This document shows, one piece after another, positions 8,209 through 17,704 of a stretch of 64,000 bases of DNA (position 1 is the first letter of the stretch; every line of letters begins with the position of its first letter). Source of the DNA: Acidobacteriota bacterium (GTDB lineage Bacteria; Acidobacteriota; Blastocatellia; UBA7656); assembly GCA_016201275.1 (NCBI GenBank), contig JACQDB010000135.1, positions 1-64,000 of the forward strand. The letters run 5' to 3'. Below the pieces are notes generated by a model that saw only the letters and a program-made list of their open reading frames with translations, was not told where the DNA came from and searched no databases. The position numbers were made by a program, and so were the translations under genes.

Positions 8209-9888
8209 ATGCTGGACACGGTTCTTCTTACACTGTTAATCATCGTCTGGGCTTTCGAGTTGTTCTTCTTCTTTGTGCCGTTGGGCAATGAACGCTCGAC
8301 GGTCAGGCGTCTGCCGTTGATTACCTTTGCCATTCTTGCGGCCAATACTCTCATCTATTTCGTCAGCCTGCCGGTCACGGTGCAGCAAGACCGCGCCAAA
8401 GAAAAAGCCTTCAAACAGATCAAACTGTTTATCGAAGACAATCGCGAAATTCTCGCCGATGACCAGATTCGCGAACGCCTCAAAGAGACCGGCCTGTTTC
8501 GCAAAGAGATTGAGTCCATAGAAAAAAAATTGCAGGCAGAGCCAGCGAATGAAGATAACTATCGAAGCTGGTTGAAAGGCGCAACCGCATCGCAACTACG
8601 CAAAGAGATCAAGCCGTTATTGGAAGATTTCGACGCCGCCGACGAAGCCCATCTCTATAACAAATACGGATTGGTGCGCGATGGCAAATGGAAAGTCTAT
8701 CAACTACTGACCTATTCGTTCATCCATGCCAACAGCAAAATCTTTGGCCTGATCTTTCCGCTGCATCTGTTCTTCAACTTGATTACTTTGTTTGCCGTAG
8801 GCTTCAGCATAGAAGACCTGTGGGGGCGCGACCTGTTTTTGTTGTTCTATTTGTCGGGCGCGATTGTGGCCAGCATCCCTGATGCTCTCAGCGGCACTGG
8901 CTTGATCGGCGCTTCGGGCGCGGCTTCCGCCGTGATGGGGGCGTTTCTGGTGCGCCTGCCGCATACCAAAATTAAACTCGGCTGGATTTCCCTGCCGCTG
9001 GCTCTGCCGATGCTGGCTTTTGGCAAAAAGCCTTATGGCGTGGCCAAAGTCGCAAGCTATTATTATTTGGCTTTTTTCTTCGTCAATCAGTTGCTGTTGT
9101 GGTGGTTCTTCAACTACAAAACTTCGGGCGGCGATGGCGTCAGTTATCGTTGCCATTTGACGGGCTTCGCCTATGGAGCCATCTTTGCGCTGACCATCAA
9201 GTATTTTAAGGTTGAAGAGAAACACATCAATCCGCAGATTGAAGCCAAGATCGCTTTTTATCTATCGCCGAAAATTACCGCCGCGCTCGAACTGTTGGAC
9301 AACGGAGAAGAGAAGGTTGCCGAAAAGAAATTGAAGGCGCTGTTGTCGAGCTATCCGCATAATCCGGAAATCCTGATGGCGCTGGTGCAAGTCTATGAGC
9401 GCATCAAAAATTTTCCGCAACTCAACGAATCCTACAGCGCTTTGATTCGCCATCATCTGGAAAAAGACGATAAAGAAGCGGCGCTCTATGCTTATGACAA
9501 TCTGTTGCTGGCCTTTCCTGATAACCATATTGAGCCGCAGATACCGGCGCGTGACTGGCTGGTGTTGTGCGAATACCTAGTCGAGTTGGAGATGTATCAC
9601 GAAGCATCGGTGGAATATGAGCGGCTGGCGACACTGTGTCTGGACGATGAATCTACGCTGCGCGCTTGTGTGCAGGGCGGCGAAGCAGCTATGGAAGCAG
9701 GCGATTTGCAACGCGCCATACGGCTCTTTGAAAAGATCGTTTCGAAAAATGCTATGGACGGTTTTTCCGCACGCGCCCGTCTGGGACTAGAGCAGGCGCA
9801 GTGGCTATTGGCGCGGCGCACCGGCGCGCTCAACACCGGTATGCTGCCGAACATCACCAAGCCTCTGCCCTTCGCTTCGGATGCGTAG
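8209..9888 (+). CDS. Rhomboid intramembrane protease fused to C-terminal TPRs
   Basis: 559 residues. Two N-terminal hydrophobic segments (1-25 and 34-55) are followed by a charged helical insert (60-150) and then the rhomboid core. The core has HLFFN (His186, Asn190), GASG with the nucleophile Ser236, and CHLTGF with the partner His316, so the catalytic dyad is intact. From about 345 the protein is soluble and helical with repeats such as GEEKVAEKKLKALLSSYPHNPEI, typical of TPRs, probably cytoplasmic and used to bind partners. It should cleave membrane-spanning substrates; none can be named. It converges with the receptor gene downstream, with 18 bp between the stops. Confidence 0.86.
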   Translation: MLDTVLLTLLIIVWAFELFFFFVPLGNERSTVRRLPLITFAILAANTLIYFVSLPVTVQQDRAKEKAFKQIKLFIEDNREILADDQIRERLKETGLFRKEIESIEKKLQAEPANEDNYRSWLKGATASQLRKEIKPLLEDFDAADEAHLYNKYGLVRDGKWKVYQLLTYSFIHANSKIFGLIFPLHLFFNLITLFAVGFSIEDLWGRDLFLLFYLSGAIVASIPDALSGTGLIGASGAASAVMGAFLVRLPHTKIKLGWISLPLALPMLAFGKKPYGVAKVASYYYLAFFFVNQLLLWWFFNYKTSGGDGVSYRCHLTGFAYGAIFALTIKYFKVEEKHINPQIEAKIAFYLSPKITAALELLDNGEEKVAEKKLKALLSSYPHNPEILMALVQVYERIKNFPQLNESYSALIRHHLEKDDKEAALYAYDNLLLAFPDNHIEPQIPARDWLVLCEYLVELEMYHEASVEYERLATLCLDDESTLRACVQGGEAAMEAGDLQRAIRLFEKIVSKNAMDGFSARARLGLEQAQWLLARRTGALNTGMLPNITKPLPFASDA

Positions 9889-9906
9889 CCGTTCTAAAAC
9901 AGCATC

Positions 9907-12900
9907 TCAAAAATCCAACTTCAAATTCAGTTGAAGGACTCGCGGTCGCTGCGTGCGTCGCGGGATTAAAAAATCTTTGTCATCGCGGTCTATGAATTCC
10001 GAACCGAAACTGAAGGTCGTGCGATTCAACACATTGAAGACATCAATCGCGCCGCGCAGTTTTATGCGTTCACTCAAGGCAAAGGTTCGCGCAACGCGCA
10101 GATTGAAGGTAAAGGTTCCCGGCCCTCTGCCGTAATTGCGCGGCAGGTTGCCGCTTGCACCAATGGGCGCAAGCGCCAAAGCGTTTTTCACCGCATCGGC
10201 AAGTTCACTATTCGGTTTACGCCACAGCGGGCGACCGATTGCGGTAAGAAAATTCGGGCGATCATTTTCGATGTCGTTCAAGTTGCGATCAAATCCCGCG
10301 CCGATGTTGAACGGTCTTGACGAACCGAAGGCGACAATCGGCGCTAGGTCTAAATTGAGTTTCGGAATTTGCAACTGCCCGCTGCATACGAAACGATGAC
10401 GCTGGTCTTGCAAAGACAGTGCGCGTTCGGCGCGGCGGTCTTGCAAATCCTGCGGCGAAGCGGTGTTGGTTGTGCCTTCGTCAATGAATTTCGCCAACGT
10501 GTAAGCAGCGCGAAAATGCACTCGCCGACCGAGCCGGTAACGCACTGAAAAAATGCCGCCGTGATAAAACGAATTGCCGGTGGCTTCCAATAACTCCACT
10601 TGCGTCAATGACGGGTCGGGTCGCAAAACGCGCACCGCTTTCAAGGCCGCGCTGAGATTGCTCGAACGCGGCGCATTCAAACCAAGCGTCAAAATTCTGA
10701 CGCCATTCACCGTCTTGATTGCGCCTGTAGTCGTCGCCGTGTTCGCCCCCGCATCAAAGCGCACCACATCAGCATTAGAACTGGCTATCGGGCGCGCGCC
10801 CTGCACCGGGCGATTATCAAAATCACGGCTCATTAAATAGTCCGTGAAACTGGCAAACCCCGCAGGCAACAACGGCGCATTGATATTGGCTTCGCGCCAC
10901 AGATGCGCCCCGCGTGTGAAAATATAGTCGGCGGTGATGACGAGATTTTTGCTCACTTGACGCTCTATGCCAAGTCCGCTTTGCACGGTGTAAGGGATTT
11001 GTAAATCCTTACTGACGCGGCGCAAAAATCCGGTCTCTTTTACGCCGTAGGTGGGCGCGAGGTTCGCATCGGTTACGGAATTGGGAAATTTGACCAGTGC
11101 TAAAACCGCAGGGCTGAGGTCGGAATCAACCGTGATCGAGGTGCGGCCTAATGAAAAATCATCAAGCGTTCGCAGCAAGGCGCGGTTATAAAAAATGCCG
11201 AAGCCCGCACGTATCACGGTCTTGCCGGATTGCGCCAGCCCTTGGCTTTTTTGTTTACCGCCGAAAGGGTCAAAGGCGATGGCAAGTCGCGGACTGAAAT
11301 TATCGCGGTCGCGCAAAATCGTCTCGTTGTCCCAACGCAGACCGAGCGACAGGGTGAGATGATTTTTCAACTTCCATTCATCCTGAATGAAAATTCCTGT
11401 GACGTTGTTTTGCACGCGGCTTGCAGTGTTGAAGCGTTGCACAAAACGGCTTGGGCGATTGGCTAAAAAATCATCCACGCTGGCAAAGCGATATTGCCCG
11501 TTGGCGGCAAACAGGTTGTCGAAAGTCGAGCGCAGCAATTGCGCGTCGAATCCCGCTTTGAAGAAATGTGTGCCGCCCGTAAACGAGAGCGTGTCTTGAA
11601 TCTGGGTGCGCCGCTCTTGCCGCGCAAAGGCTGGAGCCGAAGCGCTGCCGGTAAACGCACCGGCGATGATTTTCGCCGGTTCATCAATCTCGACGCCTAT
11701 CGAATCCACAGCGGTTTTGCTGCGCGGCAAGAGGCGCGAATATTGCAAGCGCGCCTGATTGAGGAAGCGCGGCGTGAAAATATAATTGTCCGTGAAGCTG
11801 ATGGAATCGGAGTTGCGCCCGGCCAACAAAATCGTCTCTGCCAACCGCGCCCCGCCACCAAAGCCGCGTTGATTCGCGCCGCGTGAAAGGTCGAAACGCG
11901 CCGTCGCATTATGCAACTCGTTGACATAAACATCGCCGCGCAGATTGGCGGTGTTGACGATTTCCGGCGTCGAGATTGCGGTAAACAGCAAGCCGACATG
12001 GCTTCCCGTAGCAAGCGGTTGATTTGGTTGCGGCAACGGAAAAAGCGGATTCGTCTGCACCGGAACCAGCGTATTAATCTCTGCAAAGTCCGTGACGTTG
12101 AGGCGCTCGAAGCTGGCGAAGAAGAACAGTTTTTGTTTGCTGAGGGGGCCGGAAAACGTACCGCCTTCGCGGTACTCTGATTGCGGAATGCGAGACAAAC
12201 CGCGAGCATTGCGAAAGTAGGTGTTGGCATTGAGCGCTTCATCACCGAAGTAGAAATACGCTGCGCCGCGATATTGATTCGCGCCGCTGCGCGTTCGCAC
12301 GTTGATGCGGCTACCGGCGGCGCGGCCATATTCTGCGGCGTATTGATTGGAGATGATCTGCACTTCAGCGATGGCTTCGGGCGACAAGGTGATGCGTTCT
12401 CTAGCGCCACGGTCATCGTTGTTATCGAGACCGTCAATGGTGAGGTTGTTGGAAGTCGCAGGCGCGCCGGTCAACGAAAAGAGGCCCGCTTCTTCGGGGG
12501 CATTGCGAACGAATTGACCGCGCCCTTCGTCGGCCAACTCCGCTGTTGATAAAGGCGCTTCGGTTGCGCCGCCCAACAGAAAAATCAATTGCAGCGGATT
12601 GCGATTGAGGATCGGCAAAGCCTCCAGATCGCGCCGTTCAAAAGTGCCGCCGACCACCGTGCGCGACGTATCTACGAGCGGCGCGCTGGCCGGCGAGACG
12701 GTGATCTGCTCGTTGATGGTTTCCGGCACAAGCGCGAAATCCAGAGTGATGTTGCGACCGCTGCTGGCTTCGATAGCTTTTCTTTCTTCTGCCTTGAAGC
12801 CTGCGGCGTTGACCGTCACCTCATAAATTCCGGGTTCGGTAAAAGTGAGGCGATAGCGCCCTTGACTATCGGTCAGCACCGAGCGTTCGACCCAGGTTGC

Positions 12901-13092
12901 CGTATGTTTTGCCGTAACTCTGGCGGCAACGATGACGGCATTGGCGCTGTCGCGCACTACGCCTGCAAAGATGAGGTTGTCCAAATCATCGGCGCGAACG
13001 ATTCGGAAAGATGAGAACAGCACCATAAACAACAAGGTTCGCGCTATCGCTTTGAGCCACGCAGCGCGGCGTTTGAAAGACCGCTGAGGCAT
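9907..13092 (-). CDS. TonB-dependent receptor with carboxypeptidase-regulatory-like domain (receptor 1)
   Basis: 1061 residues from the ATG at 13092, chosen for its GGAGG ribosome site. A signal peptide (ARTLLFMVLFSSFRIVRA) precedes a carboxypeptidase-regulatory-like beta-sandwich (about 40-115: VRDSANAVIVAARV, TDSQGRYRLTF, YEVTVNAAGFK). Next come a plug with TIDGLDNND and INVRTRSGANQYRGAAYFYFGD, and a long outer-membrane beta-barrel ending in the aromatic LNLKLDF. This large type is expanded in Acidobacteriota and is thought to import oligosaccharides, peptides or chelates using TonB energy. The ligand is unknown. Two TonB-type proteins at 54.9-57.1 kb could energise it. Confidence 0.88.
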   Translation of the reverse strand: MPQRSFKRRAAWLKAIARTLLFMVLFSSFRIVRADDLDNLIFAGVVRDSANAVIVAARVTAKHTATWVERSVLTDSQGRYRLTFTEPGIYEVTVNAAGFKAEERKAIEASSGRNITLDFALVPETINEQITVSPASAPLVDTSRTVVGGTFERRDLEALPILNRNPLQLIFLLGGATEAPLSTAELADEGRGQFVRNAPEEAGLFSLTGAPATSNNLTIDGLDNNDDRGARERITLSPEAIAEVQIISNQYAAEYGRAAGSRINVRTRSGANQYRGAAYFYFGDEALNANTYFRNARGLSRIPQSEYREGGTFSGPLSKQKLFFFASFERLNVTDFAEINTLVPVQTNPLFPLPQPNQPLATGSHVGLLFTAISTPEIVNTANLRGDVYVNELHNATARFDLSRGANQRGFGGGARLAETILLAGRNSDSISFTDNYIFTPRFLNQARLQYSRLLPRSKTAVDSIGVEIDEPAKIIAGAFTGSASAPAFARQERRTQIQDTLSFTGGTHFFKAGFDAQLLRSTFDNLFAANGQYRFASVDDFLANRPSRFVQRFNTASRVQNNVTGIFIQDEWKLKNHLTLSLGLRWDNETILRDRDNFSPRLAIAFDPFGGKQKSQGLAQSGKTVIRAGFGIFYNRALLRTLDDFSLGRTSITVDSDLSPAVLALVKFPNSVTDANLAPTYGVKETGFLRRVSKDLQIPYTVQSGLGIERQVSKNLVITADYIFTRGAHLWREANINAPLLPAGFASFTDYLMSRDFDNRPVQGARPIASSNADVVRFDAGANTATTTGAIKTVNGVRILTLGLNAPRSSNLSAALKAVRVLRPDPSLTQVELLEATGNSFYHGGIFSVRYRLGRRVHFRAAYTLAKFIDEGTTNTASPQDLQDRRAERALSLQDQRHRFVCSGQLQIPKLNLDLAPIVAFGSSRPFNIGAGFDRNLNDIENDRPNFLTAIGRPLWRKPNSELADAVKNALALAPIGASGNLPRNYGRGPGTFTFNLRVARTFALSERIKLRGAIDVFNVLNRTTFSFGSEFIDRDDKDFLIPRRTQRPRVLQLNLKLDF

Positions 13093-13368
13093 AGAGGAAT
13101 TCCTCCGTTGAGAGATTTCATAGTTGCATTGACGATTTGCAAAAACAGCTTTTTCTGAGCGTTGCACGGTGCTGTGACCACGATGAACAGACCAGCCAGA
13201 GGCTTTGAGTTATCGAATGATTCGCTATTGAAATTTAGCCTCTATCAGGAGGGACGGAAAAAAATCACCAAACCATACAAAAAGTTTTCGCCGATAATTT
13301 TTTTTGATGGCGAGTCGAAAAAGAGGAAGGAGGCAGAGCGCAAATAAGAAGGCCGTGCGCTTTGAAGT

Positions 13369-13782
13369 TTAATCAACGCGCTCGGCGCGCCCGCCGCGTT
13401 TGATTTCGACCACATTGATTTTGCGGCGCGGCACTAGCGCGTTTTTGGAGCGCTCGTCAACTGAAAACAGTTCCTGGCTGATGTTTTCGCGTATGTAGTG
13501 GAGGAACTTTTCAAAATCGTTCTGCATTTGATTCATGCGTTCGCGCATATTCAAAATGATGCTGACGCCCGCCAGATTGACGCCCAGATCGCGGGTCAGA
13601 TTCAAAATCAATTCCAGCCGTTCGATGTCTTCTTCGGTGTAATAGCGCGTGCCTTTTTCGGAGCGCGACGGCGTAATCAAGCCTTCGCGTTCGTACAGGC
13701 GTAGAGTTTGCTGATGCACGCCGTACTGATCGGCGACTACGCTGATGGTATATTTCTTAACCTTTTTCGCTTTCGTTGCCAT
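13369..13782 (-). CDS. hspR: MerR-family heat-shock repressor HspR
   Basis: 137 residues from the ATG at 13782. The winged-helix MerR domain spans about 10-80: YTISVVADQYGVHQQTLRLYEREGLI, then SEKGTRYYTEEDIERLELI, followed by a helical dimerisation region. The match to HspR, which represses the dnaK operon with DnaK as co-repressor, fits both the sequence and the position at the end of the dnaK-dnaJ cluster. A HAIR-like operator lies over the dnaK promoter. In actinobacteria the order is dnaK-grpE-dnaJ-hspR; here grpE is absent and a small membrane protein gene lies in between. Confidence 0.88.
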   Translation of the reverse strand: MATKAKKVKKYTISVVADQYGVHQQTLRLYEREGLITPSRSEKGTRYYTEEDIERLELILNLTRDLGVNLAGVSIILNMRERMNQMQNDFEKFLHYIRENISQELFSVDERSKNALVPRRKINVVEIKRGGRAERVD

Positions 13783-13834
13783 ACGCAAAACTCTTCGGTG
13801 CAAAGATTTTCAAAGCGTTTCCAGTAAACCAAGA

Positions 13835-14131
13835 CTACGGCTTGTCTTCGCTGTGCGTGCGTTCGGCCTCGTCGCCTTTGCCGCCGCTTTTGGTCTGCCC
13901 TTGTTGTTCATCTTTCAAGTATTCAACAGCGGCGCGTTTGCCTTTCGCTTCGCCAACGAATTTATCCAACTCCAGCATACCGGCGCGCAACATGGATTCA
14001 CGAGCGCCGACAATGTCGCGCTCATACTCGGCGGCGGTGCGATGGCGCTGCCGGGTGCTGGCTCTGGCAAAAGCCCAAATCATCAGCGCCACCACAGCCA
14101 GAACGATTACCCATCCAATGGCTTCTCCCAT
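13835..14131 (-). CDS. Small single-span membrane protein in the heat-shock cluster
   Basis: 98 residues. One transmembrane segment (GWVIVLAVVALMIWAFA, about 6-22) is followed by a basic stretch and a cytoplasmic helical, highly charged tail (LELDKFVGEAKGKRAAVEYLKDE). No domain is recognised. It lies between dnaJ and hspR on the same strand, so co-transcription is likely. A role as a membrane-bound helper or sensor in the heat-shock response is a guess from position only. Confidence 0.7.
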   Translation of the reverse strand: MGEAIGWVIVLAVVALMIWAFARASTRQRHRTAAEYERDIVGARESMLRAGMLELDKFVGEAKGKRAAVEYLKDEQQGQTKSGGKGDEAERTHSEDKP

Positions 14132-14212
14132 AGCTTCAACTCACAACATCAAATTGCCAATTCGCAGCGCTGCGCTAGTCCGCATTCTGCCAGCCGCAAG
14201 CCGCAATCCCCC

Positions 14213-15130
14213 TCATTCCAAGCCCATTTCGGCGCGTGGATTTTCCATGTTTTTCGCGGCGTATTGTTGCAGCAATTCCTTAGTCTCTTCGCTGATGACT
14301 TTCGGCAAGGTGATTTTCACTTCGACATATTGATCGCCGCGCACGCCGCCGCCGCGTAAACTCGGCACGCCGCGTTCGCGCAAACGAAACTGCTGGCCGG
14401 ATTGCGTCCCCGGTGGGATTCGCAAACGCGCTTTGCCGTCAATGGTCGGCACTTCGATCTTCGCGCCGAGCGCCGCTTCGGGAACGGTTATGGGAATCGT
14501 GCAATAGATGTTATCGCCTTTGCGTTTGAAATACGGATGCGACCCGACATTGGTGATGATAAACAAATCGCCTGCCGTGCCGCCGAAATTTCCCGGCTCG
14601 CCTTTACCCGCAATGCGTATGCGCGAGCCGGTGTCCACTCCCGCAGGAATTTTGACAGCCAGTTTTTCCCGACTGCCATTGCGGGCAATCTCCATGTTCA
14701 CGGTCATCCCGCGCACCGCATCCTCGAAAGCAATCTCTACGGGTTGTTCAATGTCCGCGCCTCTGGTTGATTGCGTGTAGGTTTGCGAAGCGCGTCCCCG
14801 CAAGTTGGAAAAGATTTCCGAAAACACATCTTGAAAATTCGCCGACTCGAAGCGCGAGAAATCAAAGTTCGCGCCGGTTGCCGCGCCTGCTCCCTGCGGC
14901 GGTATCTGGTCGGAATAAAATCCGTAATGATCATATACGCTGCGCTTCTTTTCATCCGACAAGACATCGAAGGCTTCCGACAATTCCTTGAACTTCTCTT
15001 CGGCTCCTTTGTTATTCGGATTGACATCCGGGTGGTGCTGCCGCGCCAGTTTGCGGTACGCCTTCTTGATCTCTTCGGGCTTGGCCGTGCGCGGCACACC
15101 AAGCACAGCATAATAATCTTTCTTGCTCAT
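14213..15130 (-). CDS. DnaJ-like co-chaperone without zinc fingers (CbpA type)
   Basis: 305 residues. The J domain (1-70) has the HPD triad in [12 protein letters not shown] Gly/Phe-rich linker ([17 protein letters not shown]) follows and leads straight into the two C-terminal substrate-binding domains ([42 protein letters not shown]). The four CXXCXGXG zinc repeats of DnaJ are missing, which makes it the CbpA class. It stimulates DnaK ATPase and delivers substrates. The 95-bp gap to dnaK is almost entirely heptad repeat, and no clear ribosome site precedes the ATG. Confidence 0.88.
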   Translation of the reverse strand: MSKKDYYAVLGVPRTAKPEEIKKAYRKLARQHHPDVNPNNKGAEEKFKELSEAFDVLSDEKKRSVYDHYGFYSDQIPPQGAGAATGANFDFSRFESANFQDVFSEIFSNLRGRASQTYTQSTRGADIEQPVEIAFEDAVRGMTVNMEIARNGSREKLAVKIPAGVDTGSRIRIAGKGEPGNFGGTAGDLFIITNVGSHPYFKRKGDNIYCTIPITVPEAALGAKIEVPTIDGKARLRIPPGTQSGQQFRLRERGVPSLRGGGVRGDQYVEVKITLPKVISEETKELLQQYAAKNMENPRAEMGLE

Positions 15131-15138
15131 GGGGTATT

Positions 15139-15219
15139 GGTTACTGGTTACTGGTTACTGGTTACTGGTTACTGGAGACGGGAGTTTATCTCCGAAACCA
15201 ATAACCAATAACCAGTAAC
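15139..15219. repeat. Heptad repeat hairpin between dnaK and dnaJ
   Basis: Five perfect tandem copies of GGTTACT fill 15139-15173. At 15197-15219 three complementary heptads (ACCAATA, ACCAATA, ACCAGTA) follow, so the RNA can fold into a long hairpin closed by a small GGAG / CTCC loop stem. It occupies the dnaJ translation initiation region in the minus-strand transcript. Confidence 0.7.
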
Positions 15220-15225
15220 GAAGAA

Positions 15226-17151
15226 CTACTTTTTATCATCAACATCAACGAAGTCGGCATCAATCACATCATCGCCGCCGGGGTTGCTGCCGCCTGCTGC
15301 TGCCGCGCCCGAAGCGTTGGGGCCGCCGCCATCGCCGCCAGGGGCTTGACCCTGCGCCGCTTGTTGATACATGACTTCGGCGATCTTGTGCGAAGCCTTC
15401 ATCAACTTTTCGTGAGCCGCGTTGATCTCTTCGGCGCTGTCGGCTTCGAGCTTGCCTCTGGCTTCGGTCAAGGCCGCTTCGACATCGCTGATGATAGCAG
15501 CGTCAATCTTTTCTCGATTGTCGGCAATGGTCTTTTCAATCGAGTAAATCATGCCGTCCAACTTGTTGCGCGCTTCTACACGCTCGCGCAATTTGCGGTC
15601 TTCGTCGGAATGCGATTCGGCATCCTTCATCATACGGTCTATTTCGTCTTTCGCCAGACCCGATGACGCCGTGATGGTAATCTTCTGTTCGCGTCCGGTG
15701 CCTAAATCTTTCGCCGACACGTTAGCGATGCCGTTGGCGTCTATGTCAAAAGTGACTTCGACTTGCGGCATACCACGCGGCGCAGGCGGTATGCCTACGA
15801 GGTGGAATTTGCCCAGCGTGCGATTCTGCGAAGCCATCGAACGCTCGCCCTGCAATACGTGAACTTCAACCGAGGTTTGATTGTCCGAAGCGGTAGAGAA
15901 AGTTTCCGATTTGCGCGTCGGAATCGTCGTGTTGCGCTCAATCAATTTGGTGAAGACACCGCCCAGCGTTTCAATGCCGAGGCTGAGAGGCGTGACATCA
16001 AGCAACAGCAGGTCCTTGACTTCGCCGCCCAAGACGCCTGCCTGAATCGCTGCGCCTACGGCTACCACTTCGTCGGGATTGACGCCTTTATGCGGCTCGC
16101 GGCCAAAGAACTCTTTGACCATCTGCTGCACTTTCGGTATGCGCGTCGAACCGCCTACCAGCACCACTTCATCAATCTGGCTGGCCTGCAACCCTGCGTC
16201 TTTCAAAGCGGCGCGGCAAGGCTCTATGGTCTTTTGCAAAATATCATCAACCAACTGCTCGAACCGCGAGCGCGTCAACTTCATCACCAGATGTTTAGGA
16301 CCGGCTTGGTCGGCGGTGATAAACGGCAGATTGATTTCCGTTTCCATCGTCGAAGACAATTCGATCTTGGCTTTCTCTGCGGCTTCCTTGAGGCGTTGCA
16401 AAGCCATCTTGTCTTTCGACAGGTCTATGCCCTGATCTTTCTTGAACTCTTCGATAATCCATTCGATAACGCGCTGGTCAACATTGTCGCCGCCCAAGTG
16501 AGTATCGCCGTTGGTGGATTTCACTTCGACTACGCCTTCGCCGACTTCCAGTATGGATACGTCAAAGGTGCCGCCGCCAAAATCGAATACCACTATGGTT
16601 TCATCTTTCTTCTTGTCCAAACCATAAGCCAGCGCTGCCGCCGTAGGCTCGTTGACGATACGCAGGACTTCCAAACCGGCAATCTTACCGGCGTCCTTGG
16701 TGGCTTGACGCTGCGAATCGTTAAAGTAAGCCGGTACGGTGATGACCGCTTGCGTGACTTTCTGGCCCAGATGATCTTCGGCTGCCTGTTTCAATTTTTG
16801 TAGAATCATCGCCGAAATTTCCGGCGGCGACCAATCCTTGCCGCCCGCCGTGATGCGTACATCGTTGCCCGATGGCGCGACCTTGTACGGCACCATCTTC
16901 ATCTCTTCGGAAACTTCGTCGTAACGCCGTCCCATAAAGCGCTTGATGGAATACACGGTGTTTTCAGGATTAGTGATGGATTGACGTTTGGCAACCTGCC
17001 CGACCAGGCGATTGCCGTCTTTGGTGAACCCTACGACCGAAGGCGTAGTGCGCGCCCCTTCGGCATTGGGAATGACAACCGGTTCGCCGCCTTCCATAAC
17101 GGCAACCACAGAATTCGTTGTACCTAAATCTATTCCAATAATCTTGCTCAT
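15226..17151 (-). CDS. dnaK: Hsp70 chaperone DnaK
   Basis: 641 residues, full length. The actin-like ATPase domain starts [14 protein letters not shown]; phosphate and connect motifs include [15 protein letters not shown] and [14 protein letters not shown]. The interdomain linker is [15 protein letters not shown], and the lid is followed by a Gly-rich tail ending in [14 protein letters not shown], the usual acidic terminus. It refolds client proteins with the adjacent J-protein; the nucleotide exchange factor GrpE must be encoded elsewhere. A GGAGG site lies 11 nt before the ATG, and the promoter carries a HAIR-like operator. Confidence 0.97.
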   Translation of the reverse strand: MSKIIGIDLGTTNSVVAVMEGGEPVVIPNAEGARTTPSVVGFTKDGNRLVGQVAKRQSITNPENTVYSIKRFMGRRYDEVSEEMKMVPYKVAPSGNDVRITAGGKDWSPPEISAMILQKLKQAAEDHLGQKVTQAVITVPAYFNDSQRQATKDAGKIAGLEVLRIVNEPTAAALAYGLDKKKDETIVVFDFGGGTFDVSILEVGEGVVEVKSTNGDTHLGGDNVDQRVIEWIIEEFKKDQGIDLSKDKMALQRLKEAAEKAKIELSSTMETEINLPFITADQAGPKHLVMKLTRSRFEQLVDDILQKTIEPCRAALKDAGLQASQIDEVVLVGGSTRIPKVQQMVKEFFGREPHKGVNPDEVVAVGAAIQAGVLGGEVKDLLLLDVTPLSLGIETLGGVFTKLIERNTTIPTRKSETFSTASDNQTSVEVHVLQGERSMASQNRTLGKFHLVGIPPAPRGMPQVEVTFDIDANGIANVSAKDLGTGREQKITITASSGLAKDEIDRMMKDAESHSDEDRKLRERVEARNKLDGMIYSIEKTIADNREKIDAAIISDVEAALTEARGKLEADSAEEINAAHEKLMKASHKIAEVMYQQAAQGQAPGGDGGGPNASGAAAAGGSNPGGDDVIDADFVDVDDKK

Positions 17152-17203
17152 CTCTTAATTAGCCTCCGATTCTTAAAACCCGCCTGTCAACAGGCGCACT
17201 GTC

Positions 17204-17234
17204 ATAATAAATATCTGAGTCTTTTGTTGTCAAG
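17204..17234 (-). promoter_or_regulatory. dnaK promoter overlapped by a HAIR-like HspR operator
   Basis: On the minus strand TTGACA (17228-17233) and TATTAT (17204-17209) are separated by 18 nt. The palindrome CTTGACA-N7-ACTCAGA covers 17214-17234; the HspR consensus is CTTGAGT-N7-ACTCAAG, so each half matches 5 of 7 with the exact 7-nt spacer. Binding would block the -35 region. No CIRCE element is visible, in agreement with control by HspR rather than HrcA. Confidence 0.65.
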
Positions 17235-17458
17235 TTTTTTGTTTTATTCATTATCAGGAATTTTATTGCTCTTTGATGAGCGTCTGCGCTGGCAGTTGGC
17301 GGGGGCGAAAAAAATAGCTTGGAGTAAAAAATATTTCGCGGCGGTTTGGCGCGTTCAAGAATTTCTCAACTAGGGAAAGCTACATTCATAGCGTGGTAAA
17401 CAAATCTGGTTTGCGTGTGAATTTTCGCTTGACCAGCCGCCCTGCGATCAAGCGAAGC

Positions 17459-17580
17459 CAGTGTGCCAAGACACTTTTTGGGGATTAAGTGTTGCGGCCA
17501 AGCGGCCAAGCATTCGTAGCGACTACGATGTTTCGGCCAGGTTCAGAGAGTTGTTGCAAAAACAACTCTCTGAACATCTT
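17459..17580 (+). promoter_or_regulatory. Structured leader or terminator hairpins upstream of the secreted protein gene
   Basis: AGTGT / ACACT followed by five T lies at 17459-17478. Further on is a perfect 15-bp hairpin, GTTCAGAGAGTTGTT / AACAACTCTCTGAAC with loop GCAAA, at 17541-17575 followed by ATCTTTT. A repeat GCGGCCAA and the stem TCGTAG-CGA-CTACGA lie between them. No plus-strand gene precedes these hairpins, since dnaK diverges, so they belong to a leader, an attenuator or a small RNA rather than to the end of a coding transcript. Confidence 0.4.
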
Positions 17581-17704
17581 TTATAGAGGCAACACCAAAA
17601 GGTCTTCTTCGCACCAACGAGTTTCAATCACTACCTCACACAAATTTCTACATCATAAGTGGGCGTTCTCCTCACCAACGCGCCAAGTTTAAGGAGCAGA
17701 ACTC

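Noticed and set aside
15139-15219. Possible CRISPR array
   Set aside because: Units are 7 nt without spacers and form one inverted pair; there are no cas genes in the window.
15763-16803. A 346-codon plus-strand frame
   Set aside because: Antisense shadow of dnaK.
17200-17240. CIRCE element before dnaK
   Set aside because: No TTAGCACTC-N9-GAGTGCTAA-like sequence; the palindrome fits HAIR spacing and the cluster ends in hspR.
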